A stretch of 64,000 bases of DNA from Cinnamomum chago (Eukaryota; Streptophyta; Magnoliopsida; Laurales; Lauraceae). Position numbers and translations under genes: made by a program. A model generated the notes under the pieces. It did not search any database. It saw nothing but the letters and a program-made list of their open reading frames with translations, and was not told where the DNA came from. The stretch covers positions 126,579,001 through 126,643,000 of the forward strand of contig CP142453.1 of the NCBI GenBank assembly GCA_038049695.1, given 5' to 3'. The number at the start of each line of letters is the position of its first letter. Position 1 is the stretch's first letter. Shown here one piece after another: positions 12,650-23,984 of the stretch.

Positions 12650-12826
12650 CTTGGCATTTATCGATGAGATTAACGCAACTGAAACACGATGACTGAAATC
12701 ACATTTGCTGATGACTTCTTAAACATCAAGAGATTTATATACAAAGGGCAACATAATTTTCTCAAGTTGGGCTCATCATCCATCGGCCTTTGGATTCATA
12801 TGATTGAATGCTCTAACGTGGGCGTT
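12650..12826. repeat. Dispersed repeat, copy 2 of 3
   Basis: Shares CATTTATCGATGAGATTAA, AAGTTGGGCTCATCATCCAT and GGGCGTTTAAA with the copies at 4.4-4.7 kb and 14.5-14.9 kb. It is shorter internally than those copies. Confidence 0.6.
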
Positions 12827-12845
12827 TAAATATATATATATAGGG

Positions 12846-13020
12846 TTATTCAAGTGAGGGATTCTTTCACCATGTGTGGTGAGAGACTCCCTTTTTGGGG
12901 AGGTTTAAAGTACAAAAGGGTGTACTCCTTTCAAGTACAAAAGTCCTTTTGTACTTGAAACCTTCCAAAAAAGGGGAGTCACTCATTACACATGGTGAAG
13001 GAATCCCTCAATTGAATATT
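12846..13020. mobile_element. Fold-back MITE 1, near-perfect hairpin
   Basis: The left arm (12,846-12,925) and the reverse complement of the right arm (12,940-13,020) agree over about 75 bp at close to 90 percent by eye. Both contain GAGGGATTC, TTCACCATGTGT and GTACAAAAG. The loop is very short, so the transcript would form one long hairpin. TA-rich tracts lie on both sides. It is non-coding. Such elements are usually non-autonomous DNA transposons and a common source of small RNAs. Confidence 0.65.
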
Positions 13021-13048
13021 GTCATATATATATATATATATATATATA
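13021..13048. repeat. (TA)n microsatellite between fold-back elements
   Basis: A TA tract separating fold-back element 1 from element 2. Confidence 0.85.
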
Positions 13049-13203
13049 ATGGGAGGTCCTCTTGTGAGAAACACTCTCACCTTACCATGAGAGATAAGGT
13101 GGGGGCCCTCACATCCATATCCAATGTCAACAAATTAAATGTGAGGGCCCCCACCTTTATCTCTCGTGGTAAGGTGAAAGTATGTTTCACATGAACACCT
13201 CCC
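13049..13203. mobile_element. Fold-back MITE 2
   Basis: Arms of about 70 bp, both containing CTCACCTTACC, GAGAGATAA and GGGGGCCCTCACAT-type sequence in inverted orientation. Identity is about 85-90 percent by eye. TA/CA-rich tracts flank it. It belongs to the same family as fold-back element 3. Confidence 0.65.
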
Positions 13204-13256
13204 TCTATGTATATACATATACATATACATACACAAATATATATATATATATATAT
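13204..13256. repeat. TA/CATA-rich microsatellite
   Basis: Alternating TA, CATA and TACA units between fold-back elements 2 and 3. Confidence 0.85.
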
Positions 13257-13402
13257 AGATATGAGAGATGCTCTCACCTTACTATGAGAGATAAGGTGGG
13301 GCCCTCACATCCATATCTAATGCCAACAACTTAAATGTGAGGCCCTCCACCGCTATCTCTCATATAAGGTGAGAGATATCTCTCATAGGAGCATCTCCCT
13401 AT
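13257..13402. mobile_element. Fold-back MITE 3 (same family as 2)
   Basis: Inverted arms of about 65 bp. The left arm is nearly the same as that of element 2 (CTCACCTTAC, ATGAGAGATAAGGTGGG, CCCTCACATCCATATC). The right arm has diverged more. Microsatellite lies on both sides. Confidence 0.6.
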
Positions 13403-13497
13403 AAATATATATACATATATACATACATATACATATATATATAGATATACATATATGTATGCATATATACATATACATATACATGTATATATATACA
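13403..13497. repeat. TA/CATA-rich microsatellite
   Basis: About 95 bp of TATACATA-type simple repeat. Confidence 0.85.
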
Positions 13498-13675
13498 AGC
13501 TCCTGAAGCTTGCCCTGGATTTTAGGACCAAAACCATCAAGAGTCGAGAAGCATAGCAGGCTTTCAAGACCAAAACCATTGAGAGAAGTCCCGTGTTTGT
13601 CACTTACCCTCGCTAGCCCACCTCCAATAGTTTTATCCGGCACTTGTGGATAGGAGGGTTTGTATATGCCCTTAT

Positions 13676-13967
13676 GGCCCGTTTGGTAATTTTACTTATC
13701 AAGTCAAGTCAAGTCAAGTTAAACATCAAATCAAAAACACTTTTTACCAAAACTCCCTCCATCTTTTCCATAAAAAAAGTATAAAAAACAACTATCTTTA
13801 TTCACTAAAAGACAAAAAAACTTCATTTTCCCATACAAAAAGTCAAAAATATTCCATTCCAAACAACTAAAAATAAAATATCATCAAAACCCATTGATAT
13901 TTTATTCCCTCTTTTTATTTCACTTCATTTCACTTTACTTTAAAAGTAAAATGCCAAACCGGTGGGC
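13676..13967. mobile_element. MITE-like element, copy B
   Basis: The ends are inverted: GCCCGTTTGGTAATTTTACTT on the left against GCCC, then GGTTTGGCATTTTACTT, on the reverse complement of the right. It is about 290 bp, AT-rich, with no coding capacity. It is related to 11,335-11,625. No clear target duplication was found, so the superfamily is left open. Confidence 0.5.
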
Positions 13968-13997
13968 TTTTAGGGTAGGCAGGAGATACTCCGCAGA

Positions 13998-14175
13998 TTC
14001 CAAATCACTTATCGCAGTTGTTATACCTTCATCGTGAGTGGACTCATAACAATCCGCCATGTCATCCAAAAATTTAGGTGATTCACCATGAGTAGACCAA
14101 TAACAGTCCGCCGCGTCATTCAAAAATTTAGGCACAGTACGTAAAGGTATAACAACTGCAATAGGTGATTTGGAC
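13998..14175. repeat. Inverted repeat enclosing a 54-bp tandem duplication
   Basis: Arms at about 13,998-14,030 and 14,142-14,174 are inverted copies (core GCAGTTGTTATACCTT, with CCAAATCAC outside). The loop holds two 54-bp direct repeats around ATCCGCC and AAAAATTTAGG. A minus-strand frame reads the repeats as two similar 18-residue units (PKFLDD/PKFLND with ADCY). No known protein was recognised. Confidence 0.55.
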
Positions 14176-14514
14176 TCATACTCTGGGTCAATAAAAAAAC
14201 ATGTGGATGGAGCAGTGGGCAAGACCAAACAAAAGAGATGCTAACCCTCTGACCAAGAACTACTTTTAGCCAATGTCAAGATTCATCTCGGTCTCTATTT
14301 TATTTAAGACGTTCTTTTATCCTAATTGGCGATGCTTGGCTCAATGGCTTAGATTAACAAATAGGCCTCACATGCCCGCATAAGCACAAGGTTATAATTC
14401 ATCTTAACCCTCTTATATGGGACTGATTGAAAGTGAGTCCCTCGAGTTTAACAGTCTAGGTCTTGATAGATAGCGGCCTGACATATAATATGGGCCCCTT
14501 ACAAGTTTGAACTA

Positions 14515-14898
14515 TGATTGCTTTTGCTGGGTTCAGTTGGAATCCTATAAGCTTGTTTATTCTTCCTCAATTTTCTACCTTTTACATAGGCCTGCTTGAC
14601 TAATGGTATTGATTACCAAATAGAGGGCCCCACCTTAGCATTTATCGACAGGATTAACACAATAAAAGCATGATCCTAACTGTATGTTTGAGGGCCTACA
14701 AGGAGATGGCTAAGATCACCATTTCCTGATGGCTTCTTATATTTTTTTCTCAAGTTGGGCTCATCATCCATGGGCTTGCCTTAACATGAGTCAGTGCTTT
14801 AACATGGCTACGGCGGGTGTTCAGGTCTGGGCCCTGCCCATTTACAAAGACGGATATACCTCCTTGTGAAAGTATATTGGTGTGAGGTTGGGCGTTTA
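14515..14898. repeat. Dispersed repeat, copy 3 of 3, interrupted by the MULE
   Basis: Related to 4415-4700 and 12,650-12,826. It also shares a 22-bp identical stretch (14,869-14,890) with 3241-3262. The MULE is inserted right after its GGCGTTTAA end. Confidence 0.6.
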
Positions 14899-14907
14899 AA
14901 CATATAT
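14899..14907. repeat. Left target-site duplication of the MULE
   Basis: AACATATAT, identical to 25,278-25,286. Nine bases is the usual duplication length for Mutator-like elements. Confidence 0.85.
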
Positions 14908-15487
14908 GGGGACTTTGGTCGGAGGTCCCTCAACACGTCACTTTACTGCGAACAGTCCACAAAAACAAAACGTCCAGCCAAAGGTCCCTCGTACACAATT
15001 TGGAACGTAAAATGTCTGATTTGCCCTTACATTCATTCTGTCTATATTAAGAAAAGGCCAACGAACGCGTTACACTCATATCGCAAAAAAGGGGATCGAA
15101 TATTCTGAAAGAGAAAACAAACGACGAAGAAGGCGACATTCTCGTCTCTGTGACGAGTAACAGCAGATTAGCTTAAAATTTCAAAAACTTTCCTAAGATT
15201 AACTGTTTCATTGCAAGTTAGAGTTTGCATCAAAGATTTCTTCGATTTCGACAAGTTGTGATACAAAAAAGACGACATACAAACCCTAGTTGCAGAAGAC
15301 GGTTCCACAACTGCATAACTGTTTCCGAAAGCATACAAATACAGTTCAAAATACTCATTTCCCTTGTAAGTTCAAAGTTTCTCAGTCTTTTTGTTTGGAA
15401 ACCCTATCTTACCGTTAATCGCCGATTTGAATGATTTACTACTATTCTTTCTGCTTCCTCTTCTAATAACGAAAACCAAATCAGGAA

Positions 15488-18400
15488 ATGGCCAGAACGA
15501 AGTCCTCAAAACTTTCAGAAAGCCAGGGGCAAGAGCAACAGCACGTTGAAGGTAACCAGACAGCTTTTTTTCTTTTTTGGCGTATAATGTCTGTCGTTCT
15601 TGTATAAATTAGAAATGTTAAACCAAATGTATAACATTCATTCCTACTTTGTCTGTTTCAAGTAATTTTATCTTAGATTTTTTTTTAAAAAATAACTGAG
15701 TTTATATCAAATTTATCTGTGTCATGTGCAATTGTATCTGTGTTCTGTGTGTTGTTGAATCAATGTCTCCTGATTTTATATGAGTTTAAAAGCAAGAGAG
15801 TGTGATGCTGGACTCGAAATCCACCAAATCTTTTGCATATTCCATGAGTTTATCTGAGTTTATATCAAATTTATCTGAGTTTAAATCAGATTTATCTGAG
15901 TTCAGATCAAATTTATCTGCGTTTATTTCAAAATTTATCTGAGTCATGTGCAATTGTATCTGTGTTCTGTGTGATGTTGAATCAATGTCTCCTGATTTTA
16001 TATGAGTTTAAAAGCAAGAGAGTGTGATGCTGGACTGGAAATCCACCAAAACTTTTGCATATTCCATGAGTTTATCTGAGTTTATATCAAATTTATCTGA
16101 GTTTACATCAAATTTATCTGAGTTCAGATCAAATTTATCTGCGTTTATTTCAAAATTTATCTGAGTCATGTGCAATTGTATCTGTCTCCTGACTTTATCT
16201 GAGTTTAAAAGCAAGAGAGTGTGATGCTGGACTGTAAATCCACCAAATCTTTTGTATATTCCATGAGTTTAATGAGTTTACATCAAATTTATCTGAGTTA
16301 ATATCAAATTTATCTGAGTTCAGATCAAATTTATCTGTGTACTGTGCAATTGTATCTGTGTTCTGTGTGATGTTGTTTTAATATTTTGGTGATATGAATC
16401 TGACTTATTTTACTATATGCAGGAATAAAACATAACAAGAGAAAAAGGGTGGAAGATAAACCATCAAACAAGAATGAAGTCAGTACGGACAAAGATGATG
16501 AGAAGACTAGCGCTCATTACCAGTTCAGATCAAATTTGGTCTCAACTGTGTCACTGATCCACAGCATCAAACAAATGGTCACTGAAGACCACAGAGTTGA
16601 ATTAAGAAAGACTCCATTCTGGAGCCTCATAGAAAGCATGCTGGCCAACAAAATATCTGAAAAGATGTGCAGAAAGTTTGACAAGGACATTATGTTGATC
16701 CTTGATACATACAACACACAGAGAAGACAATTCAGACTAGGAAGGTCCTACGTGCCGTTAACTGCAAATGACATATCGCTGATCTTCGGCATACCAAACG
16801 GCACAAGAGAACTTGATCTAAAATATTCAAAAAGGAAAACAACTGAATTCATTTCTAGAAGATTCCATGGCGGTTCAAGGGTGTCGGCTCCACAAATAAA
16901 GCAACAGCTCCTTCTAGCATTGAATGGAGTATCAGAAACTGACATTGCTGATGTTGCTAGGCTACTTTGCCTGTATATCCTTGTCACCCTTTTTTTTGCA
17001 ACCCATGGAAACACCATAGGATGGGCATATGTGGGATATGTTGAAAACTACAAGGATATGAAGCACTATGCATGGGCAGAAGAGATTTCAAAGTTTCTCA
17101 TGGAGTCGATACACAACAGAAGCCGTGGGTCTGATAGAGTAATTGGTTGCCTTATTGCATTGCCGGTATGATATACAACTACAAATTTACAAATTCGAAT
17201 TTCAATATACAAATATTTATTGACCTACATTTATGTTTTATGATTTTGTAACAGTATTGGTTGTGTGAGCATACGACAATCATCAAACCAGATGATTCGG
17301 TGCATTTCCCACGAATACTAAAGTGGAATCTAAGGGCACTGAGTATGGCACTTAGGAAAAGGCCCCTTCATTCACTAGTAGCTACTGAGGTACTTTTCAC
17401 AACTTTCACTATCTAATTTTATCTAAGCTTTTAATCTAACATGTTCATTGTAACAATTGTATCAAATGCAGGTCCTTGTGGACGAATTAGATATCACGCT
17501 GCTTGAAGTGCAGCGATTACAGTCCTTGTTGGACAGTGGCACTAGTGACAAGGAGGTCATGATGGATATAGAAGGAGATCAACATGATGGCCAAGCACAA
17601 AAAAAGCAAGGAGATGGGGGAGAAATAACAGTAGAAGTAGAACGAGAAAATGTTGATCAAGGAGACGATCAAGAGGGTGGAAATGAAAACATCCATGAAG
17701 ACTTGGAACAAGGAGATCAGGGAGAACAGATGAAAATTATTGAAGCCACACAACCAGATACAGACATGCTGACAAGCACATTGGTTGTATCCGAGTTGGA
17801 AGAGCAGCAACAAAACAGTAACAGTGAAGAAACAGATTTTCCTGCTGTGGCAAAACAATCAATATCATTTGGTGTAGAGATGGCGGGCTATGAACAGACG
17901 GCCCAACAAACAGATCTGCTGGTTGCAAACATCTTAGCTGACATAATTGCCAGCGCCAGCAACACAGTAAATGAAGAGCCATCTGAAACACACTCTGGAT
18001 CCTTACCAGAAGCTGGTGATACATTGCCTAGTCCTACACAACAGTCACAAACTCCCGAAAACAGCGAATTCAAAACTCTTACTGAGGAGCGTGACAGGGC
18101 AAATTCTTTAGTCATCCAACTCACTAAGGAGAAAACAGAATTACAAGAGCAGATCCAGCGGATGGCTATTGACCTTGAAAGGACTTCGGCCGAAAACAAC
18201 AGCATAAAAAAGCAGCGCCTTGAAACTGAACACATGAACACCAGCTTGGTAAGAGAAAGAGATGATGCTCTATTGTTGGTTGAGCAATTGACCAAGGAGA
18301 AGACTTCGCTTGAAACACACATTGTGGACAAAGATCATACTTTAGAGGAGTCAACTCGAATGGTCAGCTCCCTCAAAGAGCAGCTTAAACACACAATCAA

Positions 18401-20492
18401 TGTGTCAGATATACAGTCCTCGAGAGCTACGACTGCAGAAAATGAGGTAAAGGGCATGAAGAAAAAGATGGTTCATCTGGAATCAAACAACTTCAAACTG
18501 CAGCAGCTCTTGAGGGAAATGACAATTGAATATACAGAGAAAGGATTGCAGTGGGCTGGGAAGACTCTAGATGATATCTTCCAGCCTACAAAAAAAACTA
18601 CTACACAACAGAAAGCAGCGAAAGAGGCTGCAACTGATCGTAATGTTGCAGAAAATGTAGCTGATGATCTTCAGGTACACGACCATGCTTGTTTAGATAA
18701 ATTTATCTTTGCATTGAATTCATGTTTTGCATATCTATCAAATTTATCTGACTTATGTGTCATTTTATCTGAGTTTATAGCAAATTTATCTGACTTTTTA
18801 ACAATTTATCTGAGTTCTGTAACAAATTTATCTGACTTTCTAACAATTTATCTGACTTAAGAGGCAAATTTATCTGAATTTCTAACAATTTATCTGAGTT
18901 CTGTATCAAATTTTATCTGACCTACTGTATGATTTTATCACACTATCAGCAAATTTATCTGATGTTATATGAAAGTTATCTGCCCTTCATCAAATTCTAA
19001 TATGATTAATCTTTATTTTTATAATTGATATATTGATCAGATCATTCCGTCTGTTGAACCATTGAAACCAATTAAGGAGGTGAAACAGTCCTCCATGGTG
19101 AAAAGAATAAAGAAAAGAACGGCGACGAGGAAAATGAACACAGCAAATATCCCCTTCACACTCCCCAGAAATGCGGTCACTAAGCTTCTGGATGCATCTG
19201 ACGTAGAGAAGCTGAAGCAGATTTTTGAAGCTGAGGGCAGTTCGTAAGTCACATACCTATGCACCTAAGCAACACCACTGTCCAATTTAAGAAACCTTAA
19301 TGAAAATGTAGACTAATTGGGCCATTTATACAATTGGATTTGCAGGGCACTCGTTTGGGGAGGTGAGGGCGTACACGCCGTATCTTATGAAGACATAGTA
19401 GCAGTTCTCAGCAGATCAGAAATGTCAAGCACTGTAAGCATCACAACACAGACACATTGACAACATATCCCTACATTTTACACAAACATAATAGGGTCCT
19501 GTTCAAACAATATGCCTCACATTATGTGTCTCAAATTGAACAGGTTATAGACTGCTATGCTGAGTTGCTATATAGAGAACAGAGTGAAATCCAACAGCAA
19601 CTCACAACTGTCCAACGCACAGATACGCTGCCTCGTGACAACTCTTACTTCGTAACAAGTTTATGCTGGGTAAAAGACAATATCTGTCTTGACCGTGTCA
19701 TCATTTACTTTACTTTTATATATAATAAACATTTACTAAACATGTCTTAATGTAGACAATTGCTACTTCCACGTCGCCGGAAATGAGGGAAAAGATACTG
19801 CACCCTCAGATCTCCCCAAGCAGAACTGCAGAACACAGATTCGTGCTTTTCCCAATGAACTCAAATGGAAAAAGGAAGGATGCTGAACCCTTCCACTGGA
19901 CACTGTTGGTGCTGGATCAGAAAGAAGGAGATTGGCTACATTACAACTCCTTACAACCAAGATCACCTAACACAGTGGATCATTACTTTGAGGATGCACG
20001 AACTCTGGTATGTCTCACTTTCTTGGTCATTATTCTATCAAATATACCATTAGAATAATCGAAACTGACCAAAACATACGGAATTATTTTTTTCTGCAGA
20101 AACAGTATGTGGAGAATTACAATTATGTCAATGTTGAGGAGACGCAGCCATATGGGGCTCCATTAATAAGCGTCGAAGACGCCCCACAGCAGAAAATGGG
20201 CTCGTAAGTATCATTGTGCAACTACAGTAATTCAATTGACTTGACGGTGCCTTACTTACAATTGACTAACAATATCATGTCCTGTTCCAGTGTTGATTGC
20301 GGGGTGGTAGTTTGTTATCTTATGAAGCAACTTACTCACAAACAAGTAATTGTTTCGAAGCTGCCACAACGTGTAATTGACGGATTAAGGGCCGAGATAG
20401 TCAGCAAGTTCCTAAACGACAAGCATTGCAGCTGGTCACTTGAAAACTACCAATCCAGGCAACTAGCTGCTGATGACGACTTCGAGAGCTGA
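15488..20492 (+). CDS. MULE-encoded Ulp1-like (C48) cysteine protease, 10 exons
   Basis: Exons by GT-AG and phase: 15488-15551, 16423-17165, 17255-17389, 17472-18674, 19041-19243, 19346-19433, 19544-19669, 19756-20007, 20100-20203, 20291-20492. Together they give 1039 aa with no stop. The N-terminal part (about residues 40-310: TPFWSLIESML, NDISLIFGIPNG, ILKWN) is like the plant mobile-domain region seen in transposon-linked ULP proteins. Residues ~320-700 are acidic, then coiled coil (repeated LTKEK, LEE, KEQL). The C-terminal part is the protease. His lies in PFHWTLLVLD. Cys lies in VDCGVVVC, with QQ upstream. The acidic triad position, 17 residues after His, is Asn (HYNSL) instead of Asp. 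In Ulp1 enzymes this fold cleaves SUMO; the substrate here is unknown. The start ATG at 15488 is chosen because it is followed by a 64-base exon that splices in phase. Intron 1 and intron 4 hold ATCTGA minisatellites. Confidence 0.85.
15690..16375 (+). repeat. Higher-order minisatellite in intron 1 of the Ulp1-like gene
   Basis: Units of about 222 bp (anchor GTCATGTGCA at 15,721, 15,943 and 16,165; a shortened unit follows near 16,339). Each contains several short AAATTTATCTGAGTT-type subunits in forward orientation. It lies roughly 0.8-1.45 kb from the left end of the MULE. Confidence 0.9.
18725..18985 (+). repeat. ATCTGA minisatellite in intron 4
   Basis: About nine forward AATTTATCTGA(C/G)-type units with variable 8-12 bp joins. 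They begin about 50 bases after the exon 4 donor. The exon 4 frame would run on into them, giving a false tail of LSDF repeats if the intron were retained. Confidence 0.85.
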
Positions 20493-20734
20493 CGAAAAAA
20501 ACTAGGGCAATAAGACAACCAATTTGTTTCCAATCAAGTTGATGTATTTTATGTAAATCTCTTTATATGAAAAGTGAATGTTCAACACACTTGTGGATGT
20601 ATTTTTTTGGTTCACATGGACGTTGGACAAACATTTCTGTCAATGTAATTCTCACATTTGTGAATGAATGTAAATAGAATTATTTCTGTAAATGTAATTC
20701 TCACAATTGTTTCTAATCTCTGGGGCAATTTTAT

Positions 20735-21390
20735 CTGACTTCTGATAGAAATTATCAGAGTTCTAACTGATATCATCTATGTTTTGAATGAAATTATCTA
20801 GGTTCTATTTTTCATTATCTGACTTCTGGATCAAATTATCTGAGTTTTGTATGAAATTATCTGACTTTGAATGAAATTATCTGACTTCTGAATCAAATTA
20901 TCTGATTCATGAATGAAATTATCTGACTTCTGAATCAAATTATCTGATTCATGGATGAAATTATCTGACTTTTATATGAAATTATCTGAGTCCTGGATGA
21001 AATTATCTGAGTTCTGACTCAAATTATCTGAGTCCTGGATGAAATTATCTGAGTTCTGACTCAAATTATCTGAGTCCTGGATGAAATTGTCTGAGTTCTG
21101 ACTCAAATTATCTGAGTCCTGGATGAAATTATCTGAGTTCTGACTCAAATTATCTGAGTCCTGTTGAAATTATCTGAGTTCTGACTCAAATTATCTGAGT
21201 CCTGTTGAAATTTATCTGACTCATGAATGAATTTATCTGACTTATTAATGAAGTTTTCTGATTAATGGGTGAATTTATCTGAGTTCTGACTCGAATTATC
21301 AGAGTCCTGGCTGAAATTATCTGACTCATTGATGAAATTATCTGAGTATCGATTGAAATTATCTGAGTTCTGCTACATATTTAGCTGGGT
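20735..21390 (+). repeat. ATCTGA minisatellite between the two convergent MULE genes
   Basis: About 25 forward ATCTGA units. Most are in a two-step pattern of about 42 bp (ATCTGAGTTCTGACTCAAATT followed by ATCTGAGTCCTGGATGAAATT-like variants). It fills most of the 1.16-kb space between the stop codons of the protease and transposase genes. Confidence 0.9.
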
Positions 21391-21657
21391 AATGTGATTG
21401 CTCTGTCTACCTATAATGATTCCAGATAATCTCATCTCTAATGCAATTCCAATATCAATTTTGAACAATGACTAAATGATTAAGACACGTTAATCAACAA
21501 TATCAGTTTTGAATGTAATTACTTATAAAAGCAAGAACACATTAATCAACAATAAATGGAATCTCAATTTCACCTTTTTAATCACTAATCAGAATTACAT
21601 CAGATGTATCAACAATATTACACCTAACCTAAATTCAATATCTAATTCAATGACATG

Positions 21658-23930
21658 TCACAGAAGAGGCTCCTTGCACGATTTCTTATTGTGGCTGCCT
21701 ATCCGACCACATCGCCCGCATTTTATCTGCCGTGTGATCTCCCCTCTTGACAAGATCCTCTTTTTTTTCGGCCTGCCAGCTGGTCGTTTAACAACAGGTG
21801 GCATAATAACGACTTCGGAACCTTTTGTCTCTGGCATCCCCACAGTGGGAATTGGGAAAATCTGCTCTTCATACGAAGCCTTATATGTCTGAGTGTGAAA
21901 ATAATGATCAACAAAGACACTCAATTCCTTTCCACTCTTTTGAATCGCAGAACAAGCATGGGCGCAGGGGAACCCATTGATCTGCCACTGATAACACGAA
22001 CATATGTGATTAAAAATGTCAACGGTCACTGACGGGTAAGAGTGCACATCGTAAACGGTTTCACTCGAACGACTGACCGTCCACGTCCTTCCATGCCGGA
22101 TAGCAGCATCAAGCCTCTTATCCATGTCCGGACAGATAACCGACTTCCATCTACTGGAAACTTCCTTCCTACTAGCCATCTGCTCCATTATTTGAACCCT
22201 TATTGTGTCAACCATCTTTGTAATTGGAAGATGGCGAGCTTCTCTAATCCATGAGTTGAAAGACTCAGCAGCATTCGAACACATCTCACCATACCGCTGC
22301 CCTTTAAAATATGCATTGCTCCATCTTTCATGAGGCAATCCACAGAGAAATTTATCTACATTAGAACCTCCTTCATGCCTCAACGACTGCAGCTTTGCGT
22401 GGAAGGTAGGGATGGTTGGCGCATATGCACATTCCCGCAGCATCATAACCATTCTCTCTCTAAATGCATTAGTGTAACCACCAGACAACTTGTCCCTCAA
22501 ATTCGCCTTAAGGTGTTGGAGGCAGTACGCATGATGGGCAAAATGAAATACCTTTGAGACAGCCTCTATCAGACCTGGATTTCTGTCGGAAACAAATGTA
22601 ATAGTGCGATCTGACATAATGATTTTCCTTAAATTCTGCAGAAACCATGTCCAATTGTCCTCCGTCTCTGAGTCCACGACCGCAAAAGCAAGGGGAAACA
22701 AACCTGTGCCATGAATTAACAAATTTATATATTTCTGTTACTATTCAGAAAATCAAAACAAGCTGATCATTCGTATAAATATAAATAAATGGGTCAATAA
22801 AATCAGAAAAAACAGCATTACAACTTACCTTGATTCCCATTCTTCCCCGTCGCTGCCAACAGGGTTCCCTTGTATCTGCCCTTTAAGAAAGTACCGTCCA
22901 GAAATAATAAAGGCCGAATATGATTAAAACCAGCAATTGAAGCATAGAACGACACAAAGAGACGCTTGAAACACATAGTTGATTCGTCGTAATCTAGCAC
23001 AAAGAGGCTTCCTGGATTTACCTCCTCCGCCACCTTAATATACCAGCGAAGATGGTCAAAAGATAGCGACGAATCACCATACAGCTTATTTCTAGCCCTT
23101 TCCACACCCCACCATGCATGATGATATGTAATGGTAAGTCCATAATTTGCCTTAAAGTGGTGCACGATATCAATGGGTCTGGTGAGCGGCTTCTCACGGA
23201 TATGATCCACTATTAAATCTGCAACTGTTTCAGAATTCATACGGCTGTTCTTTGACGTTCGAACTGCTGCACCACATGTATGCTCATTGTTTAATGTCCT
23301 GATACAAAAATGGCCACTAGACTTTTCAATAGATGCATGAACACGCCATCTGCATCCCATCGAATGACTGCGAGAGCATTCAGCTGTCACCCTCACCTTA
23401 TCATTTTTCACATATACAAATTCAAACCCAACCTCAATTGAATATCTGCACAATACACTTCTAAACTCCCCAACACCACCCTCAAACCTTTGCCCCACAT
23501 CTCTAATACCACTTGCCCAACCGGCGGACAGCAACATCTTCTCCTTGTGTGTACAAAACTGTGGAAGAAGATCTGTCTCTATATCTGTATCCTCATACCC
23601 CACTAATTGTAGGGCATCTTCAGCTAAATGATCACCAATTTCCTCTTGATCATCGTCCTCCGAACCCTGCGATTCTGTTACAAATACATCTACTGTCCCC
23701 AATCCCATTGAAGAAGCCAGCATGGACAAGCTCATTAGATCCGAATCGCTGTCCAGCAAGCACTTTGGGTGGCCAGGCAATTCATAAGTAAAACAAACCA
23801 TGTTCATTGTAAGATTTCTCCACCTGTTACAAACTTGACTCATCAAACCATCAAAGCTCATACCCCGACTCAAGTGAATAACAGCTGTAAGCATGCCATA
23901 CTTACAGAGAAGCAATAACGGCTGTGACAT
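21658..23930 (-). CDS. MuDR-type MULE transposase, two coding exons
   Basis: Coding exons 23930-22829 and 22703-21658 join in phase (GGG AAT CAA G/GT TTG) to give 715 aa without a stop. The start ATG is the first codon after a good acceptor (TTTTACAG). A donor AG/GTAAGCG at 24,779-24,778 suggests a 5' UTR exon upstream. The order fits the family. The N-terminal DNA-binding region is rich in acidic and Cys/His residues. The DDE core has Asp in FLDGTFLKG, Asp in TFVSDRNPG and Glu in NAAESFNSW. Next comes a SWIM zinc finger (CSC...FPCAHA) and a C-terminal zinc knuckle (CGRCGRIGSHNKKSC). All expected catalytic residues are present. It would cut and paste this MULE and related non-autonomous copies. 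It points toward the protease gene, tail to tail. Confidence 0.9.
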
Positions 23931-23984
23931 CTGTAAAACAACAAGATACAATGAATATAAATGACCACTATCATTGCAAAAACT

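Larger units (their letters stand above)
10900..12845. other. Intergenic with small repeats
   Basis: No supported gene. It contains one copy of a MITE-like repeat (11,335-11,625), a 45-bp tandem duplication (12,398-12,487), a short CCCTAA run (12,584-12,601) and copy 2 of the dispersed repeat (12,650-12,826). Confidence 0.5.

Noticed and set aside
17517-18331. Several open frames on the minus strand opposite the protease exon 4
   Set aside because: They are shadows of the coiled-coil coding exon, with Leu/Ser-rich composition expected from antisense reading.
20735-21390. CRISPR-like array (short repeats with spacer-like joins)
   Set aside because: Units are degenerate, spacing is short and variable, and the array lies inside a plant transposon; it is a minisatellite.
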